This document shows positions 24,201-27,762 of a stretch of 51,257 nucleotides of DNA, in pieces. The position numbers and the translations under genes are program-made. The notes under the pieces are model-generated. The model had not been told where the DNA came from and made no database searches. It saw nothing but the letters and a program-made list of their open reading frames with translations. How positions within the stretch are numbered: position 1 is the first letter of the stretch; each line of letters begins with the position of its first letter. Origin of the DNA: Candidatus Nanoarchaeia archaeon (GTDB lineage: Archaea > Nanobdellota > Nanobdellia > Woesearchaeales > JAQUVJ01); the NCBI GenBank assembly GCA_028693395.1, contig JAQUVJ010000006.1, forward strand, positions 1-51,257. The letters run 5' to 3'.

Positions 24201-24659
24201 TTAATGATTTCACAGGTTTCAGCAGATTTCAAATCAGCAATTGGAGGTAATGTTTTAACAGAAATACAATTAAACACAAAATCTGTTACAGATATCCAAA
24301 AAGCTGAAAGTAAATACGGAGATGAATACTCAAGAGCAATCATTAAACAATCAATAGGAATGGGAATGATTCAAAACCCACATTTCAATGATGGACATCC
24401 TTGGTTTATTCATTTTAGACCACCTTTACACTCTCCACACAAGATTTCAGATGAAGAATTAGAGACATATGATAAATTAGCAAGAGAATTAGATTCAATT
24501 GAAGAAAAAGTATTAACAATGAAAGAAAAAGGAGAAGATGTGTCTGAAATTGAATTAGAATTAAATTTATCCAAGAAAAAATTAAAAGAAGGTAAATTCA
24601 AGATGACTACAATATACATCGACAATTTAAAAGAATCATTAAAGAATTTTAATCTTTAA
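210..24659 (+). CDS. Giant surface protein with cytoplasmic HerA/DUF87-type ATPase domain (8149 aa)
   Basis: One uninterrupted frame encodes a protein of roughly 0.9 MDa. Residues 1-24 form a Sec signal peptide (basic start, hydrophobic core, ending VAQ). The ectodomain is rich in Asn, Ser and Thr with many N-x-S/T sequons. In order it has NTSVT repeats (about 45-74), propeller-like stretches (about 870-960 and 1630-1790), Cys modules (about 1290-1660), CxxC-type Cys clusters (about 3310-3430), around 14 Ig-like cassettes with D-x-x-P junctions (about 3535-4960), invasin-like Ig domains (about 5330-5560), another propeller-like stretch (about 6870-7050), a Ser/Gly linker (about 7480) and a CGNGVC...CPSDC motif from C7524. 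A membrane helix lies at about 7758-7780. The cytoplasmic domain has Walker A GSTGSGKS at 7836-7843 and Walker B FDE at 7964-7966, as in HerA. The ATPase class is secure; an adhesive or contact role is inferred. Its C-terminal 620 residues match the protein encoded from 27763. Confidence 0.9.
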   Translation: MKFYKMFLILIFTFIFLNTNIVAQNDSIINNTINETFFEELYISNTSVTNTSVTNTSVTNTSVTNTSVTNTNVTTILKENETIYLNKECIDNFDCGNFSCEYPKNIVYYYSFYDNQILNYYNDSKSCCVEICTEEILEEYTCEKDIIFEYKNDLIDAYLESLNLKKNNEILFYSNTKIPLNLFCVDIQDYFYESQIKVEKKVYDIEYNVLYTLIRLLSENKILSNQPLEYYLENFISNMTNDSKDILKIGSDITNNEGYSEFVYKMENKPLNNFYLTVSYKGNKSNMISSEIRKILFIVEKNNEIEKLKNIDINDSKKLNEDFDFKDVRIIDINNNKAISNFKDLESEENIYLSNDSIEYIEPLFIGNKVKINKIIFTENQKDFVEVPIESQNVKISKIENDSIEIIKQDDNDFFNQSIKDLLDKFKNETSLFIENIEKQKELENELSESSGILNIIKRYNLKKDIKIVEEIIENFKKEDVIDFIKSSIKEHSYETKKINLDENLKNDSMLVVSYELNAPELIESVKVENENIVKKILVYSNSTINYENIRSFTTIKNTHIDFIDFFYINENQEKISIKENEDYDLQFIDTDKDGLVDLISWIVPHLSFKEFEVISYKEDLRYNTSYSGNTFTIDMFIFEDTNISINTDSNSILNQPVKVFSGLDQDSMIERGYNIGSNLYKQITINDVSKNNYLRIEYKLSGTEDVLFNIQSLNNLLQVESKRKFVQESFSYDLESENNKIRFKTCSFDDFFMDCLKSETSVNNKGLELDFINNNQITKQITIPKNIDILNFLLNLDVNYEKSISEISYSPYSSSDVGFEIFEDQNKLVMYKYRTLEIYDLVSNSSIYSELKSSSIKKILKYSNYFYLIDSDGIYFYDLNGNLLASNNQVSIPQDFKIGKFENLISIYNSSSQNNILSLNNSEAVFDLSKINSFDDYGRCYVEFKVNNNNNLINSQLQVSLDSNIYNFNSLINLSSQKEIYYGSNNFYPYYFIDQGFSANLSVNKDLLNPSDCLLGLPIYKIGNPSTFNIKTINDDIVVNSNQIPEFNNNNILTANNFSVNKFSTSQELNVGYDNSFFNDAQNCYLEFNINKYNNPSSLSFELNNNIYNISLLNYNSNSIKELLGHSLENKLLSSNFYEIEINDIEDFSGSKCYLYSYINSYGDTNGNLFEINISNSQKTENVFSSTTLEGLEDYNKNFILLNSITETDFVNFKIDNLTEAHFTYDILKSGIYSFNNEVKSNQCFVSFEVCSKGSPGELSLIVSGQKKSSKEYTSLGNCDESDFKKVYYEVSCNDLKQDTDLILSCALDQCNSNNYYQIKSFKNLNYGKSKEFIRGSGPQVYNHEFNIEILANDSYYSTELITEFDCNLIENESIISYYFENNQDGGYGLIGSSKSTLDYNLYENDILKTEGIKFKIYTNKSLEKDKIIEYIDCNDLKNDNEIRFLENSQNSYANILGDNSNPFLKINKYNNEIYTYFKLSCDNLFMNNFELNFSNNDEENKYLVLFDYETSGVKINSNPINYGADFKIKTNNTKNYQKISYELDCNLLDTSSNLKLSCPTCDDNSYYNVIMDEDEPSINFYGIQSQGNDNILIKDLSNNFYLLDASLNNLKNYLGFSSIQYELEDIDSSSGDELLILDSSGFKLYDNKLELKNSITEMYNNKQFILDQNYIYILTGNNQIQKYNKTTFENVANFSINSEYNIKKIKQGFFRGNSGFFISYLAIDNYLGFFDNSFNEIEKINVDILGDFYSYSNSNKIFFLSDKLKLVDFGKSDVNLSINGDLIKTYIMDSEILINETYSGSFISNISNFLGTNCINDWCTIDFEIESTNNLIIKDFEIKFDYKLYDKILLEEAEYKWSKTDYVSEDEELFFEAYPLNYLYSEMPVLINILYHTFFSEPYSQYDIYGRLLFELSKCNVNSRTMYLETCNSQFYLNNQNRKTDYIWYNMSNKVKPFSIETFNGQEGSMNYVGKIIKRITSYNQEVFTNVKLNIELENESLYEGKRNFYIKYNETNKIKIEEIQNCSIGFEEKIFNIDGIDYKFKLCDKIENNSYFVEIIQPILNYSNAFLSNMTYALYYENNLAPEVIDFNVNVTQEYYGNEIGFNASIMDLELDNISIKLQFNRQVFGDLGWTTIKEYNFSNPLGLLNISNEDIFYNLSSNLIEESNDGNVRFRIIVNDRNATNYKHDEWTNSSEIIVKVIKHNLSINVNFDSKKYLYNIEVYDENIGDLISKPQIVSLYNNNDLYNSITLVNGNGSFNINSTFFGIFDPKIIIESSNEFTYYEKEFEDFNVVRRLDLRVESDTDLIIGQENNIKISIKDYDNQSLVIENQSELEGFILMISKVGNASNYQLVNIPYNITTGLAQTNFNLSCLDSGLYSISINSMVGTIFTNSSYNFVDLSSDFYKYLKLKLNLSKTIVRYQDSYGEGILLKNEDEIEVKVGNRYYLTITNLNDTIENCDNYQGDLSSFYWNIITSDSESKINQKNIEQYISAESSGNINLIFNNSDTNRYQIIDSFQTSLKLSSYIKLIMDLPSQLNRSLNSINPNLDINVEIVTDEGLKINESPIKDNYNLLECNFYIKKNNQEYEILGQSSVDDNGECSLSKTMDCSFIPEEYNIYVNISNISLLENTSFGLDMDEINKDFVLKDQNLNLTIEGINEEYFWGEEIRLNQIDFKDSCNSFNDRISPKLLIRDLDTTSSFDFYISEDSSYIISDQIYGNTNLSFTLNAPYYNFTTSEKIPINVSRYYKIKSLTGPYYINLGNNQYSCSISIIDSYNSRQDFRTSKENISVKFYLNNNESDYVISQTNNLGVATATLNIQNSGMNKIYCKIEDNSTKMLYIYDNVSSIKTFNSVIADSLIIDDLFANNREYSYSSTVADSCRNFIATSKDEFNELTVFRQDVPYKLNEVGEDLHYYDEPNAVYIGANVKVLNVETMQPEVIDNVTLYLNISKNGVFYKQLSCKVDLDKFNSNQHINYTRSPNEIVANYCDDYYTNYSCIIKWEMDSSMNVGSYNLSVYAYLNGVQSPVHYLDKTVDVYGYLISSINQSTKDYLTQKTFTNSTVKLNAIIFDDSGLNLMNHPNLTIQWRYAIDENSFWNIGQGDGFEWNLSLQPAQDYRYYDMDTYKGSASTVWLYSYAPYYVNTDYYINGSTKPYETIKFKKYDEVYRMELTKYRPYHYLYQFVAKQNIGASFYSLPGQTKLEYDKDTGDLDIYCRPIWVKSDGTNNSISLSYNMAINCLNCNESGNNESLSVPILNVDGIYLAKRTFNWSKEGDNKEYNFTCEFVNNSIYYSVGSKTQQYKIYSYLGSGEGNCNNDNFCNITMGESCGGCPSDCDIDIWMTSLNNTLGESAGLFYKFPLGYWNYNRTIWNNSAGQINQFENFTYRTEEVGMDYSCGCNFDGVCNPTYENALTCEDCTSSSTVYATGVGENGIFEIRKKVNDERDHYLKSTEEVYLNLYMSYYELGTKPNRLELLGTENSFNQTFTITVVDSKIKIERDQLFFTIPSTTNLTINLYHDVEGQKFSLNSSEDIRVIIDDDIPTVDSFNIIGGLGDNSNVFGSLKSTFGIEVNVNETPITIEKVEIDIGNGYNNLTFDSARELYEKESIITNQTGSNVPVTLRIIDQAGNVYLNNISYYQIDNIPPQITNYFVEYKGIISSFQKNEIDNIVICDGCKINVSFDAIDTPQVLLDSTSAKINNNIAFLLGGSYRYENISLSGDASKPITLNINDLFGNINQTIFNIKIDTGLPVINSFVANSTILKSHDMVLISYNVQEGASTYVTNLDTVIISNSTHVFYEKNNINTLSDIDSFVFEINKTETLTLTVKDVAGNIITSQNLNLVIDDTKPGFINYPTNNSWIINNNSKSIDLSFTIYEFNLNISSVKYKIDSGELQTPILVSSNSPNINFEIPIVQSEGIENTNYKITIVATDLANNQNQTELNYKIDTKPPILSSVFPENYTTNQANFNVEVNYTENQLNKIKLNTNTFTGCTNGTSSCSILFTTSTTDRADSFTIEVEDLAGNKVQQTINYKKDTMAPQVSILEPAWNSYLRGSFLMNFSIDDVGDEFDSYILKINGIEKDTYKGIEGNFNFLIDTTLYPSNQNNISIIANDSLNQIASNNMTYIFDNIKPEINQYYINDSIVKTNQSVTIGLNLSDNILLKTLKCNDIIQKDNINSNTLNFINSSFKITSNQINCIVIDYSGNSEEVVINYVLDDIMPYYSIKTNITKIDNNYYSRSDQNIDFIVNISDDDGLTGGIKYAILSRLSNIYPFSDFSGSDSSEIQKIMSKKLSDFDCNIDGDCDIFFEISDEADNSLMTFITRIVDNTPPSISSGSFVDNYINSSQYVNLSFTLQETNFYNMTINDEIVEKTIDNTYNYYKLSSLVPGNSNESLGKKITVKVFDKAFNYMEYQFNYTQEDTLPQISVYLNKYLNPNDQYRINANVTDTPSNNVHNVSYLNNLFTKTESNSWISNFLKFNFSQSNYYNITIKSSDAASNINEVKYEIYFDKDKPTINSIQFSNEYNISSTLKPINITASFDDNFVDNEKILSKVYLLKNEVTEVDITDDFNQTTKVLKKELSMSYLNCQPNQNCYFKLKISDLAGNNETSSRLSVYFDNVAPLIDLTSFQIDDLTKVENNYYMKTSSSHNISFKLIGDEDNSSIKYFKLNHSGNQYQLEYKNLRWRLDNINIQNQNFIFDIRDLADLDNLDKSSKTFTQIKLDDTNPTLINFSAKKESEAVFINNGTHYFNSNSDYFFSALVNDNIQPNQTLNVSLNYTQVVNFIPKPANNGVYEIFNTKMSQLGFATDFNGYQNITILTKDYAGNYNITKIPVYIDNTNPIIDRNSFVLGSSTAIFNSDQSPLGFSILNTTFPDANVTFEINANDFSGIKKIEGEIYQFTNTSNNHQFEFEFEDGKYKYIFQAIEYLSAPIEGVFILKIKAYDNVYNYIEENFSFAYAIEPPVVSMYEFSQEHIETNKEFNFTAIQAIDNTIAINKFRFIVTYNGTEEIFLPTHMKTRTGEFVPFTDFILDSYARIGTPITHFKFNYTPKYNGEYEIKYNMTNVAEVPSVDELNNNSLFISTGKINIDEFIVDINFDKCNNINCYYNQANDTIVLNNITKYDLSNFSINMTYENDANVTMYQLSMDTLMSTGVEVNESQKEIGTLLSKSNQKISLNYLIDNKKIPSTNVEEFNIKFKWYNPDKTSVDIIKTFKVFINNSYFYEIIGNNSEYNIETNEEFEIATLRLDNIGNSQLTNIKIDYNKEHEDKLNVSVLTKSINLPRLSSKNLSINITPKEVGIYNISFNVTYLGKVNVINVTINTKSLSRIIVQNSSYETINRTNKEYNLTCVVQDNVTNNNISNYNVSLRWLEGAIANLISQNKLETNESGVAVFKINISEIPVGNNTFFCEIEDNDRYEANPEYSSANKTINFLGNIREIEINRIVNSEKIYWSDYNTYNYTKMRVTVKDENLDPIINSNVTFKSNFSTGIFSEYFSCITNSLGQCDYDFNPSINQSGLYLFNVSAKALNYNLNYSNISIYVSGGIHIVLDSPIEKQNLTYNQSYNFSIRVLDENNTEILNPLSNSDILWKIYNPSNDSSFILNNSSLNFTWKVNDSAILGLNKINITVNNSEEEDNKLFEIGFIKDSITMLWKLNNTISRDEIDGYDNFINLIMNIGDYSDPINNSIVKLLFKNNNFQITQNTNEVGFVNFEINNSVNNFKDIFKLGNEQVDVEVSKENYVTKKFINLFNLLIYGYIEPKWVSPIESKYLNEINTGFFNLDLRLEEYTNKNLLNNSYEFKLYEYYPAVLPFYNVTLENNFNNIDNISEFNVSPGNHVYELDLDLKDINSYEYFFDFDDDKLNVTLEFRYSNINSSSIMKVLSQLTNFSLSNKNINKIYMYINNSLSEDSLVKINKFNIYSTEYNKIVPYGYTHILGLNDYNSLDVSMSYNKYNRPVSFYLNKAQIENEIEAINIYSNIPSDNNFTFSKNISYNCYNDNCLNLTLNNYSKGNPSFNYVNIVKSFENSLNLSEYEYIYIPIKYDNESLSNFNRMYVELQLETDLGIYYTSSLEEYSINEYYKDGWYLFGLNISSNSNGFIEYFGNKNMNKVTRMTISLYEIFEDKTNSSILIDSPILVDTDIKFVNGTISLPYYPVDYVDVYMNLSIEDKDHFIIYNESKTDNLFKIINAGITQDDGMVNLPEIGSEGGEEELQTTGISVESFELNKLDLDYYVVKNTSGLLSQIEITNLLSNEQNITLDTSKSNVIYTALGENITTISLYPGQKGIVDIFYNISNKSQNEYKEPSALIIRSSENEKQVLELNMKTLELYTNLTNPISNNEESKYSNLKYQDIIELKLNTHFNGSFLNITDNVEYSIYLNNNFSQECLIKEIGASTDLFSNILINCTLPRNIENILINNISVYSKIKDNFEDFETSGYKISDSINSIRYKDIRKPNINNVDIQYFNDTRINVSYNLSDNSKINKVYYQILNYADTNNTNIVYNTSIVNNTIKDEDFIYFELNKSQSLYDLELKLSNINASNLSIKINNEEFEKYLGNLSNNIKFYHNSEILDKIIFDSREELFYLLVPDYSTKINFSLNIRPIKENILLSNFNKYITDNYLLLSSRFEEISYLYKNEDVFGQNESKEPIITFNQRFDSLIENQDKIILINDNGIFELDVSEENLINLNLENYYNYTINFSTINAQNITVNNFTTYNSNMLNNFNFSNLIFNSSILTSGLNNFSPIRINNTFQNISNTSIIKINVNKTISNKDSLVFSINLSNQTKFNMTLKYNNCSYVTYFELGFENINKILDYKLDLISFRNKCNINTNQISINSIEMMLEKTVNKVTIDRFFTKNNLIKSPIIENISIPLNYQNYSMKSIETSLVDDLVFIINNKNGINFNNSELLTYNLTSEEFGMLKFNFSFYHIKKIIKYKDNYLMLDSARNLIYETKLDQTNVFELVNMFGQNVLYEPVDIYNIDDEFFYIVEYSANKISKYRYVSNKLFEIESNEITRPTNIINYSNNINLLTYNDIIGLNSSLERNYTFEFENEQYPINFVLDIDNDKSILKQRFNQYNIYPEYEINYEFKELKEINTYNYSLKNTIEIDNVRYFTIPVALQKSSLGLVEITTNSIHESIFDLHKIRDEIISIAYNDVREIVPINISFELDEEIKMNKFNISSKPIIKTEDVLIVASENILKTLTINTSNLSNGDYLLNTYVIDNSNNVITNNKIFDVNNRINLINPISVEDSTINTKFELSISTTKENLDNKLFSDEINNSDNSTFNKTISNRKLNLNVNLTKDILFNNSIKTNISLEFKNITLNVVNETAEEILKIKDVDKEKIIQAPNGTNPYIFLGLSLHANFSFDKSTFGFNYNESFEKLKSIGSTPQEDRLRVYTCQYYDESLCLQSDWKMVSEYEIDKVNKIIKANTTHTSSWLVLEQIPAGDDGKTDLDKAIECAGIGGTWNSVTKICYISPKDDSSSGGSSGSSSGGSIGSSSGGATSQDLNGLLEQLAGLNLSNIYSYSCGNGVCEEFETIENCPSDCLLSDYNAYLDVSDNILLINSSNLFKLKLKNNLNKDLNVTLRIVGDLSEIVYNNSNIVNLKANEEINYTINIKELNETKFINGLIILESKNKETRLPLTFEILDLFEYTFRKSSKEITILNRKINLNETIEFKLFLKSSIYSPSKQAEFEIYIKSPNSTDIIKRINQTKLIEFNKEILFNISNEGISEGKYILYLEEKASKQIINTNIEISKPIISQKTLLILIYIFSGLFGIVIITIAGIKINKYKKSKIVFIKPSSKVPRNLPDNFWMGKIAQTQEKAYFDPDKLTTHTLVAGSTGSGKSVTASIFAEECLEHQIPVIIFDPTAQWTGFVKPCRDEVVLKTYSQFGLSEDDSRSYRGLIYNVENENIEINFDKYINPGEVTVFNLSKLDTKQYNLATEKIIQQLFKYGFEETPHLRALIVFDEVHRLLDQYGGQGGYHSLEKAAREFRKWGLGLLMISQVSADFKSAIGGNVLTEIQLNTKSVTDIQKAESKYGDEYSRAIIKQSIGMGMIQNPHFNDGHPWFIHFRPPLHSPHKISDEELETYDKLARELDSIEEKVLTMKEKGEDVSEIELELNLSKKKLKEGKFKMTTIYIDNLKESLKNFNL
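342..431 (+). repeat. 15-bp tandem repeat, six copies, coding for Asn-Thr-Ser-Val-Thr
   Basis: Five nearly identical 15-bp units encode NTSVT and a sixth, diverged unit encodes NTNVT. They lie just after the signal peptide of the giant protein. Each unit carries an N-T-S or N-T-N triplet, and the N-T-S ones are potential N-glycosylation sequons. Because the unit is a multiple of three, copy-number change would keep the frame, so length may vary between strains. Confidence 0.9.
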
Positions 24660-24690
24660 TTTTTACTTTTTATTTTTTTTATTTTTAATA
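24655..24690 (+). terminator. Oligo-T terminator region after the giant gene
   Basis: Several runs of five to eight T begin directly at the stop codon on the coding strand. Archaeal transcription ends at such T-tracts without a hairpin. The spacer then turns A-rich up to the next gene. Confidence 0.5.
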
Positions 24691-24914
24691 CATTTATTAA
24701 ATAAAAGAATTAAAGAAATGAAAAACAATAAAACAATAAAAAATTATAAAACATAAAAATAATAAAAATAATAAGAATAATAAAAAAATAAAAATCATAA
24801 AAATAATCAAAATAGTAAAAAAATCAATTTAAGATAATAATTTATTTTAAAAGTGACAAAATAATAAAAAGAAATATAACAAAATAATAATAAAGGCAAT
24901 TTAAGGTGTTAAAA
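24660..24914. other. Spacer between the giant gene and the downstream operon
   Basis: The first about 40 bp are T-rich and the rest is A-rich low-complexity sequence of AATAAA-like words. No hairpin and no convincing TATA box stand out, so it is unclear whether the coiled-coil gene has its own promoter or depends on read-through from the giant gene. A GGTG ribosome-binding element ends the spacer at 24905-24908. Confidence 0.6.
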
Positions 24915-27032
24915 TTGGCAATGAAAGAAGAATTTAAAAAACTGGAAGATTATATTAAAGAAAAAAAAGGATACGAATTAATTCACAAACAATACTTAGA
25001 ATTAAAAGAGATCGTATATGCACTTCCAAGAACAGATGAACTTAGAGATAAATATATTAATTTATTAACAGATTTAATGTTAAAAAGAAGTTCACAAGGA
25101 GGACTTGTAGATTATTTTTTCTCTATAAATAAAATAAAAGAACCTGTAAAAGAAAAAATAGAAAATAATTCACAAGATAATTCACAAGATGATTTAAAAG
25201 ATAATATTGAAAAACAATCTAAGAATGATTCAGAAAAAGATTTAGAAAATAAAGAAAATAAAGATTCAAAAAAAATAATTAAATCAGAAAATAAATTAGA
25301 AACACCTATATTAAATCCTATAAAAAACATTCAAGACATAAATAAAAATGAAAATAAAAATTCAAATATATCATTAACAAAAGAAGAATTAAAACCACCA
25401 ATAAATATACCTGAATTTAATAGTAATTTTAATGATAATATCAACAATTTTAATAATAATAATAATAATGAGAATATCAGTGAAGATTATGATGTAAAAA
25501 ATCAAGAAAATTTATCTAAGATTAATAAATCAAATTTAAAAGATAAATTGAAAATATTTGGAAAAAATAAAAAGGAAATAAAAGATAATGCAAGTAATAA
25601 TAATCAAGAAATTTCTGTTGATTTTAATGAAGAATCAAGTTTTAATGAAAATTTTAATAAAAATAATATGAATGATTTTGATAATACTAATGAAATTGAT
25701 TTTAAAGAAAATTTTAAAGGAAATGAAGCTTTAAATGAAAATAAATTTTCACAAAATAATTTTGAAAGAAATAATTTTAAAAATATTTCACAAAATAAAA
25801 TAAAAGAACCTTTAAAACAAAAAGTAGAAAATAATTTACTATATAATAATAAAAATATAGAAGAAGAAAATTCTAAAAAAATAGAAAATTCATTTTCAAA
25901 AACTATTTCCCAAAATTCAAAATTCGATATAAAAGACATAAGAGAAGAAATTAAAAAAATAATAAAAGAAGAATTTAAAGATGTTGAAGATAGATTAAAT
26001 GATTATTCAATGAAAATTGAAAAAAATGAAGGAAAATGGGAAAGACAACAAGGAGTAAATGATTCAATGCAAGAAACAATAGGAAATTTAAGAGAAGATA
26101 TTGGATCAATGAGAAGTACAGTAAGTTTGTCTGAAAAAAGTGTAGATAAAATGTCTATGACATTTGAAAAAATGAAAGATCTTTTAGAAGATATAACTCC
26201 AGAAAAAATAAAAAAGAGATTTGAAAAATTAGACCAGAAAAATGAAATGCAAGATGCTAATATAGAAAAAATTGAAGCTTTGCATCAAAAAGTTTCAAAA
26301 GATTTGAAAGAATATCTTGAAATTATGTCTCATATTAAGAGTTTTAATACATTATTCGAAACATTAAAAAATATAAAAGAAGAACATAAAAAAATTTTAT
26401 CAACAAAAGAAGATGTTTCAAGAATAGCAGCAAAAGTTGAAGAAATCTTTAAAGAAGTTAATAATAAATTAATTGTTTTAGATGAAGATAATAACGAACT
26501 TGCTTCAATGAAAGAAGTTGTAAAAGATGTAATGAATGAAGTTACTCAATTAGAAGTAAAAATAAATAATTTAGTTTCTGTTGACAAATTCGATAATGAG
26601 ATTGTAAAGATAAAAAATAATACAGATAATATTACAAAAATAGACAATCATTTATTAGAATTATCAAAAGATGTTTTAAAATTAGAAAAATATGAAAATA
26701 ATTTTAATAATAAGTTAAAACAAATTTCAAATGATATTTATGAATTTAAAATATCAAAAGTAAGAAAAGTTGATAATATTCAATTTCAAGATACAAAGAA
26801 AGAAACAATTGAAAAAGTAAAAGATGATAAAAGAGATTACATTAATACATTATTAAATGAATTAAATTTGAATATTAGAAGAAAAGATGTTGAAGATGCT
26901 GTTGAATTATCAAAAGAAATTTCAAAAATTATTAAAGAAAATGCAAATCAAAAAGATTTAAAAGAAGAAATTGATAAATTCAGTAAATTGTACAATGGTT
27001 TATTGGAATTGATAAATCAAAAGAAAAAGTGA
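24915..27032 (+). CDS. Cytoplasmic coiled-coil protein of the surface locus
   Basis: About 705 residues, with no signal peptide or membrane helix, so probably cytoplasmic. An N-terminal helical domain (about 1-75) is followed by a long low-complexity linker rich in Asn, Lys and Glu (about 75-330). Then comes an extended heptad-like coiled coil (about 340-620) and a short helical C-terminal domain (about 640-705). I do not recognise the family with confidence. The coiled-coil style recalls accessory proteins of archaeal pilus or archaellum motors (ArlC/D/E), but no diagnostic motif was seen. It is the first gene of a tight operon, only 4 nt before the next gene. Start choice: GGTG at 24905-24908 lies 6 nt before TTG 24915. 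ATG 24921 and GTG 24906 are alternatives. A scaffold or adaptor role for the two ATPases is an inference from position. Confidence 0.75.
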   Translation: MAMKEEFKKLEDYIKEKKGYELIHKQYLELKEIVYALPRTDELRDKYINLLTDLMLKRSSQGGLVDYFFSINKIKEPVKEKIENNSQDNSQDDLKDNIEKQSKNDSEKDLENKENKDSKKIIKSENKLETPILNPIKNIQDINKNENKNSNISLTKEELKPPINIPEFNSNFNDNINNFNNNNNNENISEDYDVKNQENLSKINKSNLKDKLKIFGKNKKEIKDNASNNNQEISVDFNEESSFNENFNKNNMNDFDNTNEIDFKENFKGNEALNENKFSQNNFERNNFKNISQNKIKEPLKQKVENNLLYNNKNIEEENSKKIENSFSKTISQNSKFDIKDIREEIKKIIKEEFKDVEDRLNDYSMKIEKNEGKWERQQGVNDSMQETIGNLREDIGSMRSTVSLSEKSVDKMSMTFEKMKDLLEDITPEKIKKRFEKLDQKNEMQDANIEKIEALHQKVSKDLKEYLEIMSHIKSFNTLFETLKNIKEEHKKILSTKEDVSRIAAKVEEIFKEVNNKLIVLDEDNNELASMKEVVKDVMNEVTQLEVKINNLVSVDKFDNEIVKIKNNTDNITKIDNHLLELSKDVLKLEKYENNFNNKLKQISNDIYEFKISKVRKVDNIQFQDTKKETIEKVKDDKRDYINTLLNELNLNIRRKDVEDAVELSKEISKIIKENANQKDLKEEIDKFSKLYNGLLELINQKKK

Positions 27033-27036
27033 TATT

Positions 27037-27744
27037 ATGATGGATTATTTGTTAGAAATTTTATTAGTTTTATTACTTGTAGTAATATATTATTTTAAAA
27101 GTAATTATTTTAAGATAGGGAAGTTTAAGAATATAATAGGTTTTTCTTCAGGTTTAATTATAGGTATAATTTTTATCTATTTTTTAAATTTAATGATTAA
27201 AAATTATTCAGTTTTAGAGCATTTTAATTTAACATTGTTATTATGGGGATTTGTTTTGATTTTTGTTTTAAAACAATACGTATTAACAGAAATAAATAAA
27301 TATTGGGAAATTGATTTAATGTTAAACAAAATAAAATTTATTGAATATGGTTTGTCAAGTATTTTTTTGGTTTTCATTATATTTATAACAACATATTTAT
27401 CAAAACAATTAAATTTTAGAATATCATTTGCATTTATGGCTTTCTTAGTATTTTATACAATATTACTAGAAATAAATTTTTCAAAGATATTGGAAAAAGC
27501 ATATTTCAAACCACAATATAAATATGTTATTGCATTAACTATGATATTTTCATTAATTTCATGCATACTTGTAAAAATGTTTATACCAAATTTCTTAGAT
27601 TATATGTTCCCATTTATTATAGGTTTTTTTATTAATTCAATGTTTGATACAATTATTGATAAGAATAAAACATATAATATAATTTGGTTTGTTAGTGGAA
27701 TTGTTGTAGCAAATTTATTATTAATTTTAGAATTTATTTTTTAA
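27037..27744 (+). CDS. Polytopic membrane protein, paralogue of the one at 46950
   Basis: 235 residues with about seven hydrophobic segments and short loops. No catalytic motif was seen. The layout, with a G-F-x-S/A-G-L segment near residue 35 and a C-terminal FPFIIGFxxNSMFD segment, faintly recalls ZIP-type transporters, but the metal-binding His and Glu residues of that family are missing, so I do not assign that function. Blocks such as HFNLTLL-WGFVLIF-LKQY and FIEY-LS-IFLVF are nearly identical in the protein encoded from 46950. The gene starts 4 nt after the coiled-coil gene, with GTG five nt before the ATG. Its place in the operon suggests a membrane partner of the HerA-type ATPases. 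Confidence 0.8.
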   Translation: MMDYLLEILLVLLLVVIYYFKSNYFKIGKFKNIIGFSSGLIIGIIFIYFLNLMIKNYSVLEHFNLTLLLWGFVLIFVLKQYVLTEINKYWEIDLMLNKIKFIEYGLSSIFLVFIIFITTYLSKQLNFRISFAFMAFLVFYTILLEINFSKILEKAYFKPQYKYVIALTMIFSLISCILVKMFIPNFLDYMFPFIIGFFINSMFDTIIDKNKTYNIIWFVSGIVVANLLLILEFIF

Positions 27745-27762
27745 AAGAAAATGGTGTTAATT

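Noticed and set aside
210-24659. Idea that the giant frame is several genes joined by error
   Set aside because: There is no internal stop, composition and sequon density are even throughout, and signal peptide and membrane helix occur only at the two ends.
27037-27744. Calling the membrane protein a ZIP metal transporter
   Set aside because: The topology is only loosely similar and the conserved His/Glu metal ligands are absent.
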